Position numbers and translations under genes: made by a program. From Bacteroidota bacterium (GTDB lineage Bacteria > Bacteroidota > Bacteroidia > Chitinophagales > Saprospiraceae), in NCBI GenBank assembly GCA_018222965.1, contig JAAEZH010000010.1, forward strand, positions 1 to 64,000: 64,000 bases of DNA, given 5' to 3'. A model generated the notes under the pieces. That model worked only from the letters and a program-made list of their open reading frames with translations, made no database searches and was not told the origin of the DNA. Below, one piece after another: positions 9,015 to 18,650 of this stretch (position 1 is the first letter of the stretch; every line of letters begins with the position of its first letter).

Positions 9015-9635
9015 TTATCCGTTCATAAGCTCCCGGATACGCGCGATGGCCGTTGCCTTTGAATGGGCATCTAATTTCAGGTACAAATTGGAAAGGTGGG
9101 TTTTCACGGTATTGGTGGACACAAAAAGTGCTTCCGCAATTTCTTTGTTAGATTTTCCGGTGTAAAGTAATTGCAAAATGTCAAACTCCCGGGAGGTGAG
9201 GGGGGCGTCGAGTTGTTTGTCGACGATTTGCTTATTGAGTTCTCCATGCGGAAGTTTTTCCCGGGCGTGATTGAATAGCGCAATTTCCAGACAGGCTCGC
9301 AGCTCCTTCTCTGAAAAAGGTTTTAGAATATATCCGTATGGACGGGTTGTTCTTACTCGCTCAATGGTTTGGGCGTCTGCGAAGGAAGTTAAATAGATAA
9401 AGGGAAGTCCATATTTTTTTCGAATAATATTCGCTAAAGCAATTCCGTCTATGGGGCTTTTTAGGTCAATATCCAGGAGGACAATATCAGCCGGGGTGTT
9501 TTCCAATACCTCCAGAGCATCCTGACTATTGTGTGCTGTACCACCAATAAAATAGCCCTGATCTTCCAACACAACTTTTAGATCCTCTGCAATAATGGGC
9601 TCGTCTTCAATAATGATAATTCTAGTTTGATCCAT
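9015..9635 (-). CDS. Response regulator, REC plus LuxR-type HTH
   Basis: The protein has 206 residues. An N-terminal receiver domain carries the acidic pair E10-D11-E12, the phospho-acceptor candidate Asp55 (VLLDID), Thr83 and the conserved Lys105 in LKPF. A C-terminal LuxR/NarL-type helix-turn-helix spans about residues 140-204 (LTSREFDILQLL ... SNKEIAEALFVSTNTVKTHL). It is a cytoplasmic DNA-binding regulator activated by phosphorylation. No histidine kinase lies beside it, so the partner is unknown. It is divergent from the AAA+ gene across 245 bp. Its target genes cannot be told from the sequence. Confidence 0.92.
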   Translation of the reverse strand: MDQTRIIIIEDEPIIAEDLKVVLEDQGYFIGGTAHNSQDALEVLENTPADIVLLDIDLKSPIDGIALANIIRKKYGLPFIYLTSFADAQTIERVRTTRPYGYILKPFSEKELRACLEIALFNHAREKLPHGELNKQIVDKQLDAPLTSREFDILQLLYTGKSNKEIAEALFVSTNTVKTHLSNLYLKLDAHSKATAIARIRELMNG

Positions 9636-9825
9636 CCAGGATGTTTATCGAACCATTAAAATTAGATATTCTTATTTTTGGAGAGGTCAGGTGTTTGTCA
9701 TTTCCATAAGGAGAAGCAGGTAAAAGTACCCACCAAATTTTGGATTATAGCCTGTCAAAGGATAATTTTTGGTTTGGAAGCCAAAACTTCTTTCAATGAA
9801 GGCGAAGGGTAATGTAAAAAGGGGT

Positions 9826-9855
9826 TTTGTTTGTATTCTAATTCGTTTATATTTG
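9826..9855 (+). promoter_or_regulatory. Full -33/-7 Bacteroidota promoter of AAA+ gene
   Basis: TTTG at 9826-9829 and TATATTTG at 9848-9855 are separated by 18 bp, the expected spacing for the Bacteroidota housekeeping promoter. The start codon is 25 bp downstream. This is the clearest two-element promoter in the window. Confidence 0.65.
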
Positions 9856-9880
9856 AATTAGCAAGACTATACATAATCTA

Positions 9881-12532
9881 ATGGCAGTAAGGAATCGGCA
9901 TCCGGATTCAAAGCAGTTTAAGTTTCGCGAGCTGAAGGTTTATGCATCTACCGAATGGCTTGCTGACAACAAAAAGAAATATCGGCAGGTATTTGACCGG
10001 CACGATACTACATACGTATACGCCGAACTTTCCTTCTACAATAAACTCTTTGATGAAGAAGACTGGGAAATCAGCATCGAATTAAAGTGTTTTTCCATCA
10101 AACGTGGCCGCAAAGAAATCTGTTCACTGCCCTTCCGCCGGAAGGTCAGCAAGTACGATAATGTTGTATACGTCCGGGAAGGTTGGGGAAATAAATCCGA
10201 AGGCGCCTTTTGGAAAAGAGGTACCTATTACTGGGAAGCCTGGATCGAAGGAGAACGCGTAGCTACTAAGTACTTCTATGTCGAGGATGCGGGGCGCCCC
10301 GTTGAAACCAGCGACAATCCCTATTTACAAATTGAATCCCTGCGCCTGTATGAAGGTCCTTATGACGATGTAATCGAAGAGGATAGGCGCTATTACAAAA
10401 CCTTTTCAGCAGAAGAGACCCGATATATCTATGCCGAAATTGTATTGCGCAACATCAATCGGGATAAATCCTGGCAGTGTGAATTGTTTTCCAAATTTTA
10501 CAATGATGCCCGTGAGCTCAAAGGGCAGGTTGTACGCCTCCAGCGAATCGAGCCTCAGGATGAATTAATAAAAATTACGGCTGGTTGGGGATCCAATGTC
10601 AAGGGGAGTTGGCGAAAAGATAAATACTCCGCAGAGATCATTTTTATGGATCGTTTGCTGGCAGTGATTCCTTTCGAAATGGCCGACAGCTTTGAAGAAG
10701 GCGTTCCTTCTATTTTCCTTCCCAATAAAGGCGGCACACAATTAGTATTGGCTCCGGAGGAAGACCTCAATGCCACTTTTGAGGAGCTCATGACCAGGCT
10801 GGATGACCTGATCGGATTGAATGCCATAAAGCAACAGGTTCGGGATCATGCGAAATACATCCAATTCCTTCAACTGCGGAAGGAAAAGGGTTTTGAGGAG
10901 ACCGATGAGATCAATGTACATTCTGTCTTTATAGGCAATCCGGGGACGGGAAAAACGACCGTTGCCAAAATGATGGGACGTTTGTACAAAAAAATGGGTC
11001 TGATCTCCAAGGGGCATGTTCATGAGGTGGATCGGGTCGACCTTGTCGGCGAATACATCGGGCAGACCGCTCCGAAAGTGAAAGAAGCCATTGAGAAGGC
11101 GAGGGGAGGAGTGCTGTTTATTGATGAAGCATATGCACTTGCGCGTTCCAATGACGACACGAAGGATTTCGGACGAGAGGTAATAGAAATTCTGGTGAAA
11201 GAAATGTCTAATGGAAAGGGAGATTTGGTGGTAATCGTAGCCGGATACCCCAAAGAGATGAAACATTTCCTCGATTCAAATCCGGGCTTAAAGTCACGTT
11301 TCAAGCTCTTCTTTGAATTTTCTGATTACCTGCCGCAGGAACTGTCTCAAATTGCGGGATATGCTTGTGCCGAAAAAGGAGTAACGCTTACACCTCAGGC
11401 AAGTGAACTTATTGACGAAATGATTGTAAAAGCCTACCGGCGTCGGGATCGTACATTCGGAAATGCCCGTTTTGTCTTTGATCTGATCGAACGTTCAAAA
11501 GTTAATCTCGGACTTCGGGTAATGTCTGTCGACGATCCAGACAAACTTCCCAGTGATTTTCTGGGTACCGTAGAACTTCAGGATGTTGCGGGGCTGAATA
11601 TTGACGGCAAACGAGAATTGCCAAATATTCCGGTAGATGAATCCCTTTTGAAAGAAGCACTCAACGAGCTTAATGATCTCATTGGAATTGGCTCTATCAA
11701 AAGGGAAATCCGCGAACTGGTCAGACTGGTTCGATTCTATCGCGAAACGGGAAAGGACGTACTGAATTCCTTCTTCCTGCATACCGTTTTCATTGGCAAC
11801 CCGGGTACGGGGAAAACCACTGTTGCCCGGATTCTTACAAAAATCTACAAAGCACTTGGCGTGCTGGAGCGTGGGCATATGGTAGAAACAGATCGCCAGG
11901 GCATGGTTGCCGGTTTTTTAGGGCAAACGGCCATTAAAACTGCAGAGAAGATAGATGAGGCGATGGGCGGGGTGCTGTTTATCGATGAAGCCTACGCCCT
12001 TACCCAACGCACCGGAGGCATGTTTAACGATTATGGCGATGAGGCAATTCAAACGCTTTTGAAACGTATGGAAGACCAGCGTGGAGCATTTTTTGTGTTT
12101 GTGGCTGGTTATCCGGAAAATATGGAATCCTTCCTAAAAGCTAATCCGGGATTGAGTTCCAGGTTTGACAAGGTGCTCAAGTTTGAAGATTATAATGCTC
12201 CACAGCTTTTTGAAATTGCCATGCTTATGTTTGAGCAGCGCAAAATGCAGCCAACAGATGCCGCTCAGGAATACCTGAAAGACTATCTGTTGAAAATGTA
12301 TGAGTTTAGAGACAAGTATTTTGGCAATGCCCGTGCAGTAAGAAATGTAGTGGAGGAGGCGATCAAACATCAGCACCTGCGGCTGGCAGGACTTCCCGTG
12401 GATGGCCGGGATGATTCCGTTTACGTGTTGGAGGAAGAAGACATCAAAGCTATAGAGTTCCGAAAAGAAGACTTCAATTATCAGCGGCCGGCAATTGGCT
12501 TCCGTCGCTCATCTTCCGGGAAGTCTGAATAG
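9881..12532 (+). CDS. Tandem CbbX/SpoVK-type AAA+ ATPase with duplicated N-terminal module
   Basis: The protein has 883 residues. Two AAA+ modules of the CbxX/CfqX (SpoVK) type each carry Walker A GNPGTGKTT (from residues 352 and 639), Walker B VLFIDEAYAL, and a sensor-1-type strand (IVAGYPKEM, FVAGYPENM). They should form an ATP-driven ring that remodels protein partners in the cytoplasm. The first 285 residues are two copies of a beta-rich module (about 12-145 and 150-278). Both copies share a Y[IV]YAE strand, a Trp-rich middle, a GWG turn and a closing strand before the next unit. I do not recognise that module. It may be the substrate or partner adaptor. The gene is transcribed alone from the promoter at 9826-9855. 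Confidence 0.85.
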   Translation: MAVRNRHPDSKQFKFRELKVYASTEWLADNKKKYRQVFDRHDTTYVYAELSFYNKLFDEEDWEISIELKCFSIKRGRKEICSLPFRRKVSKYDNVVYVREGWGNKSEGAFWKRGTYYWEAWIEGERVATKYFYVEDAGRPVETSDNPYLQIESLRLYEGPYDDVIEEDRRYYKTFSAEETRYIYAEIVLRNINRDKSWQCELFSKFYNDARELKGQVVRLQRIEPQDELIKITAGWGSNVKGSWRKDKYSAEIIFMDRLLAVIPFEMADSFEEGVPSIFLPNKGGTQLVLAPEEDLNATFEELMTRLDDLIGLNAIKQQVRDHAKYIQFLQLRKEKGFEETDEINVHSVFIGNPGTGKTTVAKMMGRLYKKMGLISKGHVHEVDRVDLVGEYIGQTAPKVKEAIEKARGGVLFIDEAYALARSNDDTKDFGREVIEILVKEMSNGKGDLVVIVAGYPKEMKHFLDSNPGLKSRFKLFFEFSDYLPQELSQIAGYACAEKGVTLTPQASELIDEMIVKAYRRRDRTFGNARFVFDLIERSKVNLGLRVMSVDDPDKLPSDFLGTVELQDVAGLNIDGKRELPNIPVDESLLKEALNELNDLIGIGSIKREIRELVRLVRFYRETGKDVLNSFFLHTVFIGNPGTGKTTVARILTKIYKALGVLERGHMVETDRQGMVAGFLGQTAIKTAEKIDEAMGGVLFIDEAYALTQRTGGMFNDYGDEAIQTLLKRMEDQRGAFFVFVAGYPENMESFLKANPGLSSRFDKVLKFEDYNAPQLFEIAMLMFEQRKMQPTDAAQEYLKDYLLKMYEFRDKYFGNARAVRNVVEEAIKHQHLRLAGLPVDGRDDSVYVLEEEDIKAIEFRKEDFNYQRPAIGFRRSSSGKSE

Positions 12533-12554
12533 CGCATTTGGCCATTGATCAAGT

Positions 12555-13394
12555 TTAATTTCGCGGGTGAAAGAGCCGAATACCTGTTTGCCAGGGCTTC
12601 CAGGCTTTGGGGACCAGTTTGTATTTTTGCTTTACGCGAATGTCGGGCTGTATAAAGGCAAAACCTGTAAAGAACAGATCCAGGGTAAGCATAAATCGTG
12701 GGTCCTCTTCTATTTCTTTCCAGGCTTGCATCATATCGGCAGACCAGTAAATGTCGTCAAAGATCAACACACCAGCTTTTTGTAAATGCGGATAGCAGGT
12801 TTCTACTTGCCATCTAACTGCATCGCGCCGGTGATCTCCATCAAAATAAATTAGATCTGGCTTGTAAGAAGAGTCAAACAGGGCTGGCAGGGTATTTTGA
12901 AAATCACCCTGTATAAGTCGAATGTTTTCCAACCTCAGATTCTCAAAATTTTGAGCGGCAACTTTAGCTGTAGCCGGACAACCTTCCAGGGTCGTAATAT
13001 TGCCTCGACTGGCCATAGCCATATAAGCAGCACTGATGCCCAGGGAGGTACCTAATTCGAGGATTTCTCTGGCATCGTATTTGCTGATAGTCCTACTAAG
13101 GATTTGAAGGCTCTTTTTGTCGCCGGCAGAAATTTTGGCAATATCCTTAATCCTTCGGCTTTGTCCGTTCATTATTTGGGATCCGGCACCAAAGTCCGTT
13201 ACCTCAATTTTTTGATCTTGTTGTTTCAATTGAATTCGAAGAGCTTCTATTTTGTCTTTCCCGTCAACCGCTTCCTTTGACTCTAAAACTTCATTCGCGA
13301 AAGCAAAAGCAAAGGGGGCATGTATGCCATAAACGGTATCTGCTTTCAGGTAGAACTTTAGGAATCTCCAAAACTGCTGAAGGATTGAAATCAT
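12555..13394 (-). CDS. Class I SAM-dependent methyltransferase
   Basis: The protein has 279 residues. The Rossmann core starts with the SAM-binding motif I EILELGTSLGISAAYMA (about residue 105) and continues with an acidic residue after strand 2 (TTLEG), the LIQGDF segment, and DLIYFDGDH followed by LIFDDI. That pattern is typical of O-methyltransferases of the catechol/caffeoyl-CoA type fold. The first 90 residues are helical and include no transmembrane segment I can support. The substrate is unknown. It is convergent with the AAA+ gene (23 bp gap) and divergent from the next gene. Confidence 0.85.
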   Translation of the reverse strand: MISILQQFWRFLKFYLKADTVYGIHAPFAFAFANEVLESKEAVDGKDKIEALRIQLKQQDQKIEVTDFGAGSQIMNGQSRRIKDIAKISAGDKKSLQILSRTISKYDAREILELGTSLGISAAYMAMASRGNITTLEGCPATAKVAAQNFENLRLENIRLIQGDFQNTLPALFDSSYKPDLIYFDGDHRRDAVRWQVETCYPHLQKAGVLIFDDIYWSADMMQAWKEIEEDPRFMLTLDLFFTGFAFIQPDIRVKQKYKLVPKAWKPWQTGIRLFHPRN

Positions 13395-13490
13395 AAGCCT
13401 TCGTTAACAAAAACGCAATTAAATGCTATGCTCCGGTTAAAAAGTAAATTCGAAAGTAATTATTTTCTTTTCACTGACGTTAAAAGCCAC

Positions 13491-14042
13491 ATGAAACATG
13501 CAGCTATTCTCACCCTGGTACTATTAATGACAGCCGGCACGATGCAGGCTCAATCTTACATTACCGCAGCCGGCGCTCGTTTTGGCGGTGGAATCGGTAT
13601 CTCCGTTCAACAACGTATTTTAAGTAAATCTACAGTAGAAGGGATCATTCAAAGCAATTTGAGTGGCAATACCGTTCGCCTCACCGGTCTGTACCAACGC
13701 CATCTTAACCTGCTAACCCGACACTTTAATGTGTATGGTGGTTTGGGTTTGTATAAAGAGTGGGAGGAGGATAGCTATATGGAAGTAACGCCAAACCCAA
13801 TGGGGATGGCCTTTGTGGTTGGAGGAGAAGTTACCCTTGGACGCGTAAACCTGTCTCTGGACTTTATACCCCGGATGCAACTTTCAGGTCCTGACGCCTT
13901 TAGCTTTGGTTCGCAGGTAGGTGTTTCTGCCCGTTATGTGATTATTAAAGGCAAAGTCTTTGATAATAAAAAGAAGAAGCGCAAACGCAAACGCCGCAAA
14001 AAGGACAGCGGTATCAATTGGGATATCTTTGATAGAGGATAA
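13491..14042 (+). CDS. Small outer-membrane beta-barrel-like protein
   Basis: The protein has 183 residues. The ATG at 13491 opens a signal peptide (MKHAAILTLVLLMTAGTMQAQ); an earlier ATG at 13428 in the same frame would bury it. The mature part has alternating hydrophobic strands with Gly and aromatic residues (GGGIGISVQQRI, FNVYGGLGLY, LDFIPRMQLSG), as in small outer-membrane barrels. It ends in a highly basic tail (about 160-175, Lys/Arg only) before SGINWDIFDRG. The function is unknown. The basic tail, which would face the periplasm, is unusual. Confidence 0.65.
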   Translation: MKHAAILTLVLLMTAGTMQAQSYITAAGARFGGGIGISVQQRILSKSTVEGIIQSNLSGNTVRLTGLYQRHLNLLTRHFNVYGGLGLYKEWEEDSYMEVTPNPMGMAFVVGGEVTLGRVNLSLDFIPRMQLSGPDAFSFGSQVGVSARYVIIKGKVFDNKKKKRKRKRRKKDSGINWDIFDRG

Positions 14043-14064
14043 CCCTCCTTCTTTTGGTTTTAGT

Positions 14065-14868
14065 CTATTGGACCGGAGCCATCTGAATGCGATCTAAAAC
14101 AAGGGGTTCTTTTTCCGGAGTCATGATAGCATCAAACCTTACCTGCATACCACCATCGGCGGTCGGAATAAATTTTCCGGTCCCGGTTGAGGATTCGAAA
14201 GTCAGGGTAGACATGTTTACGATAAAGTTTCGGAGCAATTCAGGTTCTGAGTTGCGCATGGATTCTATCAGTTGATCAGGTCGTGGTACATCGCCTTCCA
14301 TGCGGAATAATTGCGCCGTCAGAACTTTCTTGCTTAAGCCTACAAAAAGCAGATAAGACATATTTGCATCCGGAATCGAACCGGCATAACTGCCCACCAG
14401 GGAGGTTTGATTAATGTCCGGATTGGCCGACATTTCACCAGGTGTAAAAGTAGCAATCGCGCGATAATTGAATCCGCCTTCACCATCCGGCATGCCTCGT
14501 CGAACGGCCAACTTTCCCGGAGAGGTCCGTATTACATAATAAAGTAATTCTTCATTTCCTATAGCTGTTACCGCTTCTTCAGGAATATTGAAATCTGCAT
14601 ACTGTGCTTTGGAAATCTTACTGCAATCTTCGACATCACCTACCTTTGCTTCATTTGTTGCTATGTGAATGACGGCTTCAAAATGGGTGCCTTCATCCTC
14701 CTCCTGAGTTATGTCGTTGCAGGTAAAATAGATCAGTGTATCAGAGATCAGATCTGGATCCGTTTGTTCGATTGGACCAGTGTATACTTCTTCTTCCGGT
14801 TTTTCATTTTTACAGGCTGCAAGGCCAGCGATAGCAAGGATTGCAAAGGATAATATGAAACGGTTCAT
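14065..14868 (-). CDS. Lipoprotein of unknown function
   Basis: The protein has 267 residues. The signal peptide MNRFILSFAILAIAGLAAC ends in a lipobox (LAAC), so Cys19 should be lipidated. It is followed by an acidic linker (KNEKPEEE). The mature domain is a mix of beta strands with no motif I recognise. It lies 44 bp downstream of the DUF4230-like gene on the same strand and could be cotranscribed with it. It is probably envelope-located. Confidence 0.7.
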   Translation of the reverse strand: MNRFILSFAILAIAGLAACKNEKPEEEVYTGPIEQTDPDLISDTLIYFTCNDITQEEDEGTHFEAVIHIATNEAKVGDVEDCSKISKAQYADFNIPEEAVTAIGNEELLYYVIRTSPGKLAVRRGMPDGEGGFNYRAIATFTPGEMSANPDINQTSLVGSYAGSIPDANMSYLLFVGLSKKVLTAQLFRMEGDVPRPDQLIESMRNSEPELLRNFIVNMSTLTFESSTGTGKFIPTADGGMQVRFDAIMTPEKEPLVLDRIQMAPVQ

Positions 14869-14912
14869 GCTTTGAGATTGTGTGGATTAAGCGGCTCGAA
14901 TGTACGGAAAAT

Positions 14913-16112
14913 TTATTTCCGCAGATTCAAACCATCGTATTTTGCCTGATCTTCGGTATAGTCGGGATTGGTGTTTGCAAATTGTACTTCCATGGAATAG
15001 CCCCTGTTTTGGGCTAATACCAATGGCTCCAACAGCGTTTGCATCAGACTTTCTGCCTGGCTTTTAGCTTTGTCCATGATATCCGAATCGAGTGCATCCC
15101 GTCTGAATTCCTGCCGCAACAGATCGATATTTGAGTTGAAGTCCTGATCTTCAACCTCTCGCAACCAGCCAATGTCCAGTTTGTCAAACCTTGGGAAAAC
15201 TTCATGGGAAAGGATTTCAGGCTCAGGAAGCCTGACAACTACTTTTTTATTTTCGCTGTCGATGTCAATTTGGAAGTATTTATTGAGGTCAAATCCCACT
15301 TTCAGGATACTGATTGCAGAAACCTCAAACTCTGTGGAAGAAACATTAATGCCCAAAAACTTAGTCATCATTTGCTTACTCAGGCCTTTTTTATCCCGGA
15401 GTTCCATGGTTGCCAACTCGGCAATGACGGTTTCCACACGTTCTTCCAGGTAGCCCTTCGATCGACTGAAGTCCCGAATGGATGCACTTTGTTCCAATCT
15501 TTTTATCATGGGGTCTAATCCTTCCGTCATGGCGACTCCGCAGGGAGTATCGACCTTACGACCTTTAACGCTAATAAAGCCATCCTCTGTTTTTAGCAGG
15601 GAGGTGATGACGTGATTCACCAAAAAGCAGGTGTATTTACCGGCTACTTCGTGAAAAAACGCTACGGAGGAGGAAGCTTCAGAATCATACCATTGCCTGT
15701 AAATAGTGGATGATGTATCCTTGAGGGCTACAAAGTCTTCAAAGTACAGGCGTTTAAGGTAGGAGTGGTGTTTGTCATACTCTATACCCACCATGGTCAT
15801 AAGACTGTCGGGGAGATTCATTCGTTTGGCGACATGGGTCAGCAAGGCCATATTGAAATCGTAAACCAGCTGATTGAACTCCCGATTGTACCGATAGGGG
15901 TTTTCCAGAATAGCGAGTACATCCTCTTCTTTAAAATCATATTCAAAATCAGATGCGACATAACTTACTTGTACATCCTGTGGGATGAAGGTGTACCCCC
16001 CCAGGCTGCCTCCGGTTATCATTCTGAAAGCGAAGAAGATGATCAGTCCGCCAAGGCCTAATCCAATGAGCGTTTTTAATATATTTCCGGCTCCTCCCGG
16101 TAAAGCTGCCAT
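14913..16112 (-). CDS. Membrane-anchored DUF4230-like protein
   Basis: The protein has 399 residues. An N-terminal transmembrane segment (about residues 10-28, Gly-rich LIGLGLGGLIIFFAF) precedes a long extracytoplasmic part. The C-terminal half (from about residue 245) follows the DUF4230 pattern, with a strand ILKVGFDLNKYFQIDI, the segment VVVRLPEPEIL, and helical stretches ending DKAKSQAESLMQTLLEPL. The family assignment is from memory of that pattern and is only moderately sure. DUF4230 proteins have no established biochemical role. It lies upstream of the lipoprotein gene on the same strand. Confidence 0.65.
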   Translation of the reverse strand: MAALPGGAGNILKTLIGLGLGGLIIFFAFRMITGGSLGGYTFIPQDVQVSYVASDFEYDFKEEDVLAILENPYRYNREFNQLVYDFNMALLTHVAKRMNLPDSLMTMVGIEYDKHHSYLKRLYFEDFVALKDTSSTIYRQWYDSEASSSVAFFHEVAGKYTCFLVNHVITSLLKTEDGFISVKGRKVDTPCGVAMTEGLDPMIKRLEQSASIRDFSRSKGYLEERVETVIAELATMELRDKKGLSKQMMTKFLGINVSSTEFEVSAISILKVGFDLNKYFQIDIDSENKKVVVRLPEPEILSHEVFPRFDKLDIGWLREVEDQDFNSNIDLLRQEFRRDALDSDIMDKAKSQAESLMQTLLEPLVLAQNRGYSMEVQFANTNPDYTEDQAKYDGLNLRK

Positions 16113-16140
16113 GATAGAATGTTTTATTGGCTAAAAATAA

Positions 16141-16177
16141 AAAAAGAGGCTGTCTTCAGTTGAGACAGCCTCTTTTT
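16141..16177. terminator. Bidirectional terminator hairpin
   Basis: AAAAAGAGGCTGTCT (16141-16155) pairs perfectly with AGACAGCCTCTTTTT (16163-16177) around a 7-nt loop. It terminates the minus-strand gene at 16196-18592. Confidence 0.9.
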
Positions 16178-16195
16178 ATGACGCACAAAAGGAAA

Positions 16196-18592
16196 TTAGT
16201 GACTCTTTACCAGTTTTGTGGTTTTTAGCAGTTGGCCATTCGCCGAAAGGCGCAAAATGTACAAACCATCTGCATAGTCTAAACCAATACGGCTTTCGCC
16301 GAAAGGCCCGTTAATTTCAATTTGATCGATCCGTTGACCAGTCACATTGTATACTTCGATCTGTGCTTCCTCAACACTTGCAGGCAATTCAAAGTACAGC
16401 TCAAATGCATCTGAAGAAGGGTTGGGAGAAACACTCAATGTTGTCTGTTCTACCAACAGATTTTGGGTGCTTACCGTCGGATTTCCTTCAATTACCTGGA
16501 AGAAATCAAATGCTGCTTCTACAATATGGCCCGTAGCAGCCAGGTCAGAAGTTTCCACAATGAATTGCATGTTGTCGGTCAATTCGATCATGCCGGTAAG
16601 ATCAAACTCTGAAACAGCACTCCAGTCGGTAAGGCTGTTTTCTATAATCTCCAGATCGAGGACTTCAGTACCGTTGGAAATAGCCATGCGGAGAGCATCG
16701 TCCGGATCACCGCTTCCGCCACCTCCGCCTCCATTGAAGAAGAAGGCCTGGTAGGAAACAATGGCCTGATTGTAGCCACTCAAGTCCATCACCGGACTTG
16801 TAATGCTTACGGTGCCATTGTCTACATCATTGGAACCGCCATTTCCGCCGTTGCCTGTTACATAACAACGATTGGAGAAGTCATCAGATACATCCATACC
16901 CGGAGTTGTCAATGCTCCATTAAAGGTAGACTCCTGCGGGATTACCCACTCCCAGGCACCCGAGGTGGCATCGCTGCTGGATGTCCAGGAAAAATCAAAA
17001 GTAAAATCGTCGTAGTATCCTTCGGTAAGGGAAAGTTCAATTACATCACTTCCGCTTATTGAAATTAATTCTTCAGAGGTAATATATCCCCAGGCGCCGG
17101 CATAGACTGCATAATCACCCGGTTCAACACCGATGAGTTGGAAGGTGCCATCGACACCCGCAGTGGTGAAGAAATCATTATCTCCATCAAAAAATACTTC
17201 AGCATTTGGCACCGGATCACCATTCGCATCGCGAACAACGGATCCCTGAACCACTCCAAGCGGATCCATAACCACATCGACTACAGTGGTTTCACCATTT
17301 TCCAGATCTACGGAAACTGTCTCTGTAACATAGCCCGGCTTGGTAAAGACAACGTCAAAGGTACCGTTCAAAACCTGACCGGTTTTATAATCACCCTGGA
17401 GGTTTGTGGTAGCCTGGTTGAGTTGGCTGGATTGAATTTCTATATCAACCCCGGATAGATTGGAACCGTCAAATGAACTGGTTACATTTCCTTCGAGATA
17501 ACAAGCACGCTTGTAATCTGCATCTAAAACATACAAGCCATTGTCAATATCGGTAACCAGAACAATTCCGGAAGGCAGAAAAGGGTAGGCACCCCAGGCG
17601 CCGTTAAATCCGGCACCACCGCCGAAAAAGGTATCAAAGTTGCCTACTTCAATCAGGTTGTCTGGTTGAGCTGCATCTACGATAATGCCTCCATCAGAAT
17701 AATAGCTAATGATAAGCCAGTCGTTCCAAACATGCACATTGTGTGGTACAACCCCATCTCCTAATGTTTCCAGGGGTTGGTATTGATCGAGTTCTACAAT
17801 ATTGGTTGGATCAGAAACATCGTAGGCAGCAACAGGCGCATTTGCCTGCTCATCGGTAGTGAAGGCAACATTGCCATCATCACTCAGCCAAACATTATGG
17901 GTAAATGAAAAGGGGGTTTCTGCCGATCCAAGGAATTGGATATTTTGCTTGTCCTCGACATCGTAGATGGCCATTTGACCGGCATAGATCTCGGAGGAAT
18001 ACATTAAATTATCACGCACATAAACATCATGCGAATAGGTGTTTGGAGCTGCAGCAACAAATTCTGGTGTGCCCGGATTTGAGAAAACATCCAAAATCAG
18101 CATACCGCCACTATTCATATTACAGCCGGCGAGGTAGGCATAGCCAAACTCATCGATGTAAATATTATGGCAGGTTTCCAAAGTGGAAAGTCCCGGACCT
18201 TCAGGTGAAAGGTTTGGAGTCCAATGATAGTAAGGGGCACTATTTGGCAGGTCCGACAGGTCAATAACAGTAACACCTTCTGTCGTGCCGCCCTGATCTG
18301 TAACCACATAACAGGTGCTGCCCCAGGTTTTCAGGTCTCGCCAGGTACTGGATTCTCCAGGAATCCAGGCTACTTCCACCACATTTTCCGGGTCTTCCAG
18401 ACTGACAATGGAAACTCCGGTTCTGGCACCAACCAGGGCATATTCGATTCCGGTATCCGGATCGGCCCATCCCCAAACATCATTCAGATCGGGCGTGTAA
18501 TCCAGTTGGTCCAGTAAGGACATATTTAATTGAGCATTCGCTGACAGGCAGAATAGCGTCAGCAATATTGGCAGGATTGCTTTTTTCATCAA
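16196..18592 (-). CDS. Choice-of-anchor B family T9SS protein (copy A)
   Basis: The protein has 798 residues. A signal peptide (MKKAILPILLTLFCLSANA) precedes an N-terminal beta-propeller-like region (about 20-370) with repeats in the style VGARTGVSIVSLEDPEN, CNMNSGGMLILDV and YSHDVYVRDN, characteristic of choice-of-anchor B proteins. Two carboxypeptidase-regulatory-like beta sandwiches follow (about 375-530), then a jelly-roll segment and a C-terminal T9SS type A sorting domain (SVSPNPSSDAFEL ... DGLYILRL ... KLVKSH). It should be exported by T9SS and attached at the surface. It is a clear paralogue of the adjacent gene at 18651-21044. Two exact copies of the dispersed 13-mer lie within its sorting-domain code. 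Confidence 0.88.
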   Translation of the reverse strand: MMKKAILPILLTLFCLSANAQLNMSLLDQLDYTPDLNDVWGWADPDTGIEYALVGARTGVSIVSLEDPENVVEVAWIPGESSTWRDLKTWGSTCYVVTDQGGTTEGVTVIDLSDLPNSAPYYHWTPNLSPEGPGLSTLETCHNIYIDEFGYAYLAGCNMNSGGMLILDVFSNPGTPEFVAAAPNTYSHDVYVRDNLMYSSEIYAGQMAIYDVEDKQNIQFLGSAETPFSFTHNVWLSDDGNVAFTTDEQANAPVAAYDVSDPTNIVELDQYQPLETLGDGVVPHNVHVWNDWLIISYYSDGGIIVDAAQPDNLIEVGNFDTFFGGGAGFNGAWGAYPFLPSGIVLVTDIDNGLYVLDADYKRACYLEGNVTSSFDGSNLSGVDIEIQSSQLNQATTNLQGDYKTGQVLNGTFDVVFTKPGYVTETVSVDLENGETTVVDVVMDPLGVVQGSVVRDANGDPVPNAEVFFDGDNDFFTTAGVDGTFQLIGVEPGDYAVYAGAWGYITSEELISISGSDVIELSLTEGYYDDFTFDFSWTSSSDATSGAWEWVIPQESTFNGALTTPGMDVSDDFSNRCYVTGNGGNGGSNDVDNGTVSITSPVMDLSGYNQAIVSYQAFFFNGGGGGGSGDPDDALRMAISNGTEVLDLEIIENSLTDWSAVSEFDLTGMIELTDNMQFIVETSDLAATGHIVEAAFDFFQVIEGNPTVSTQNLLVEQTTLSVSPNPSSDAFELYFELPASVEEAQIEVYNVTGQRIDQIEINGPFGESRIGLDYADGLYILRLSANGQLLKTTKLVKSH
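16239..16251 (+). repeat. Dispersed 13-mer copy 4
   Basis: Exact TTCGCCGAAAGGC on the plus strand, inside the minus-strand T9SS gene. On the coding strand it is read as L-S-A-N, a different frame and different amino acids from the SPKG copies. Confidence 0.8.
16295..16307 (+). repeat. Dispersed 13-mer copy 5
   Basis: Exact TTCGCCGAAAGGC, 43 bp after copy 4, read on the coding strand as P-F-G-E, a further frame. Confidence 0.8.
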
Positions 18593-18650
18593 ATTGTTTT
18601 TGTCGTAAATTAAAATGTGCGTTTTCTAGGGAAGTGGCCGAAATTACAAT

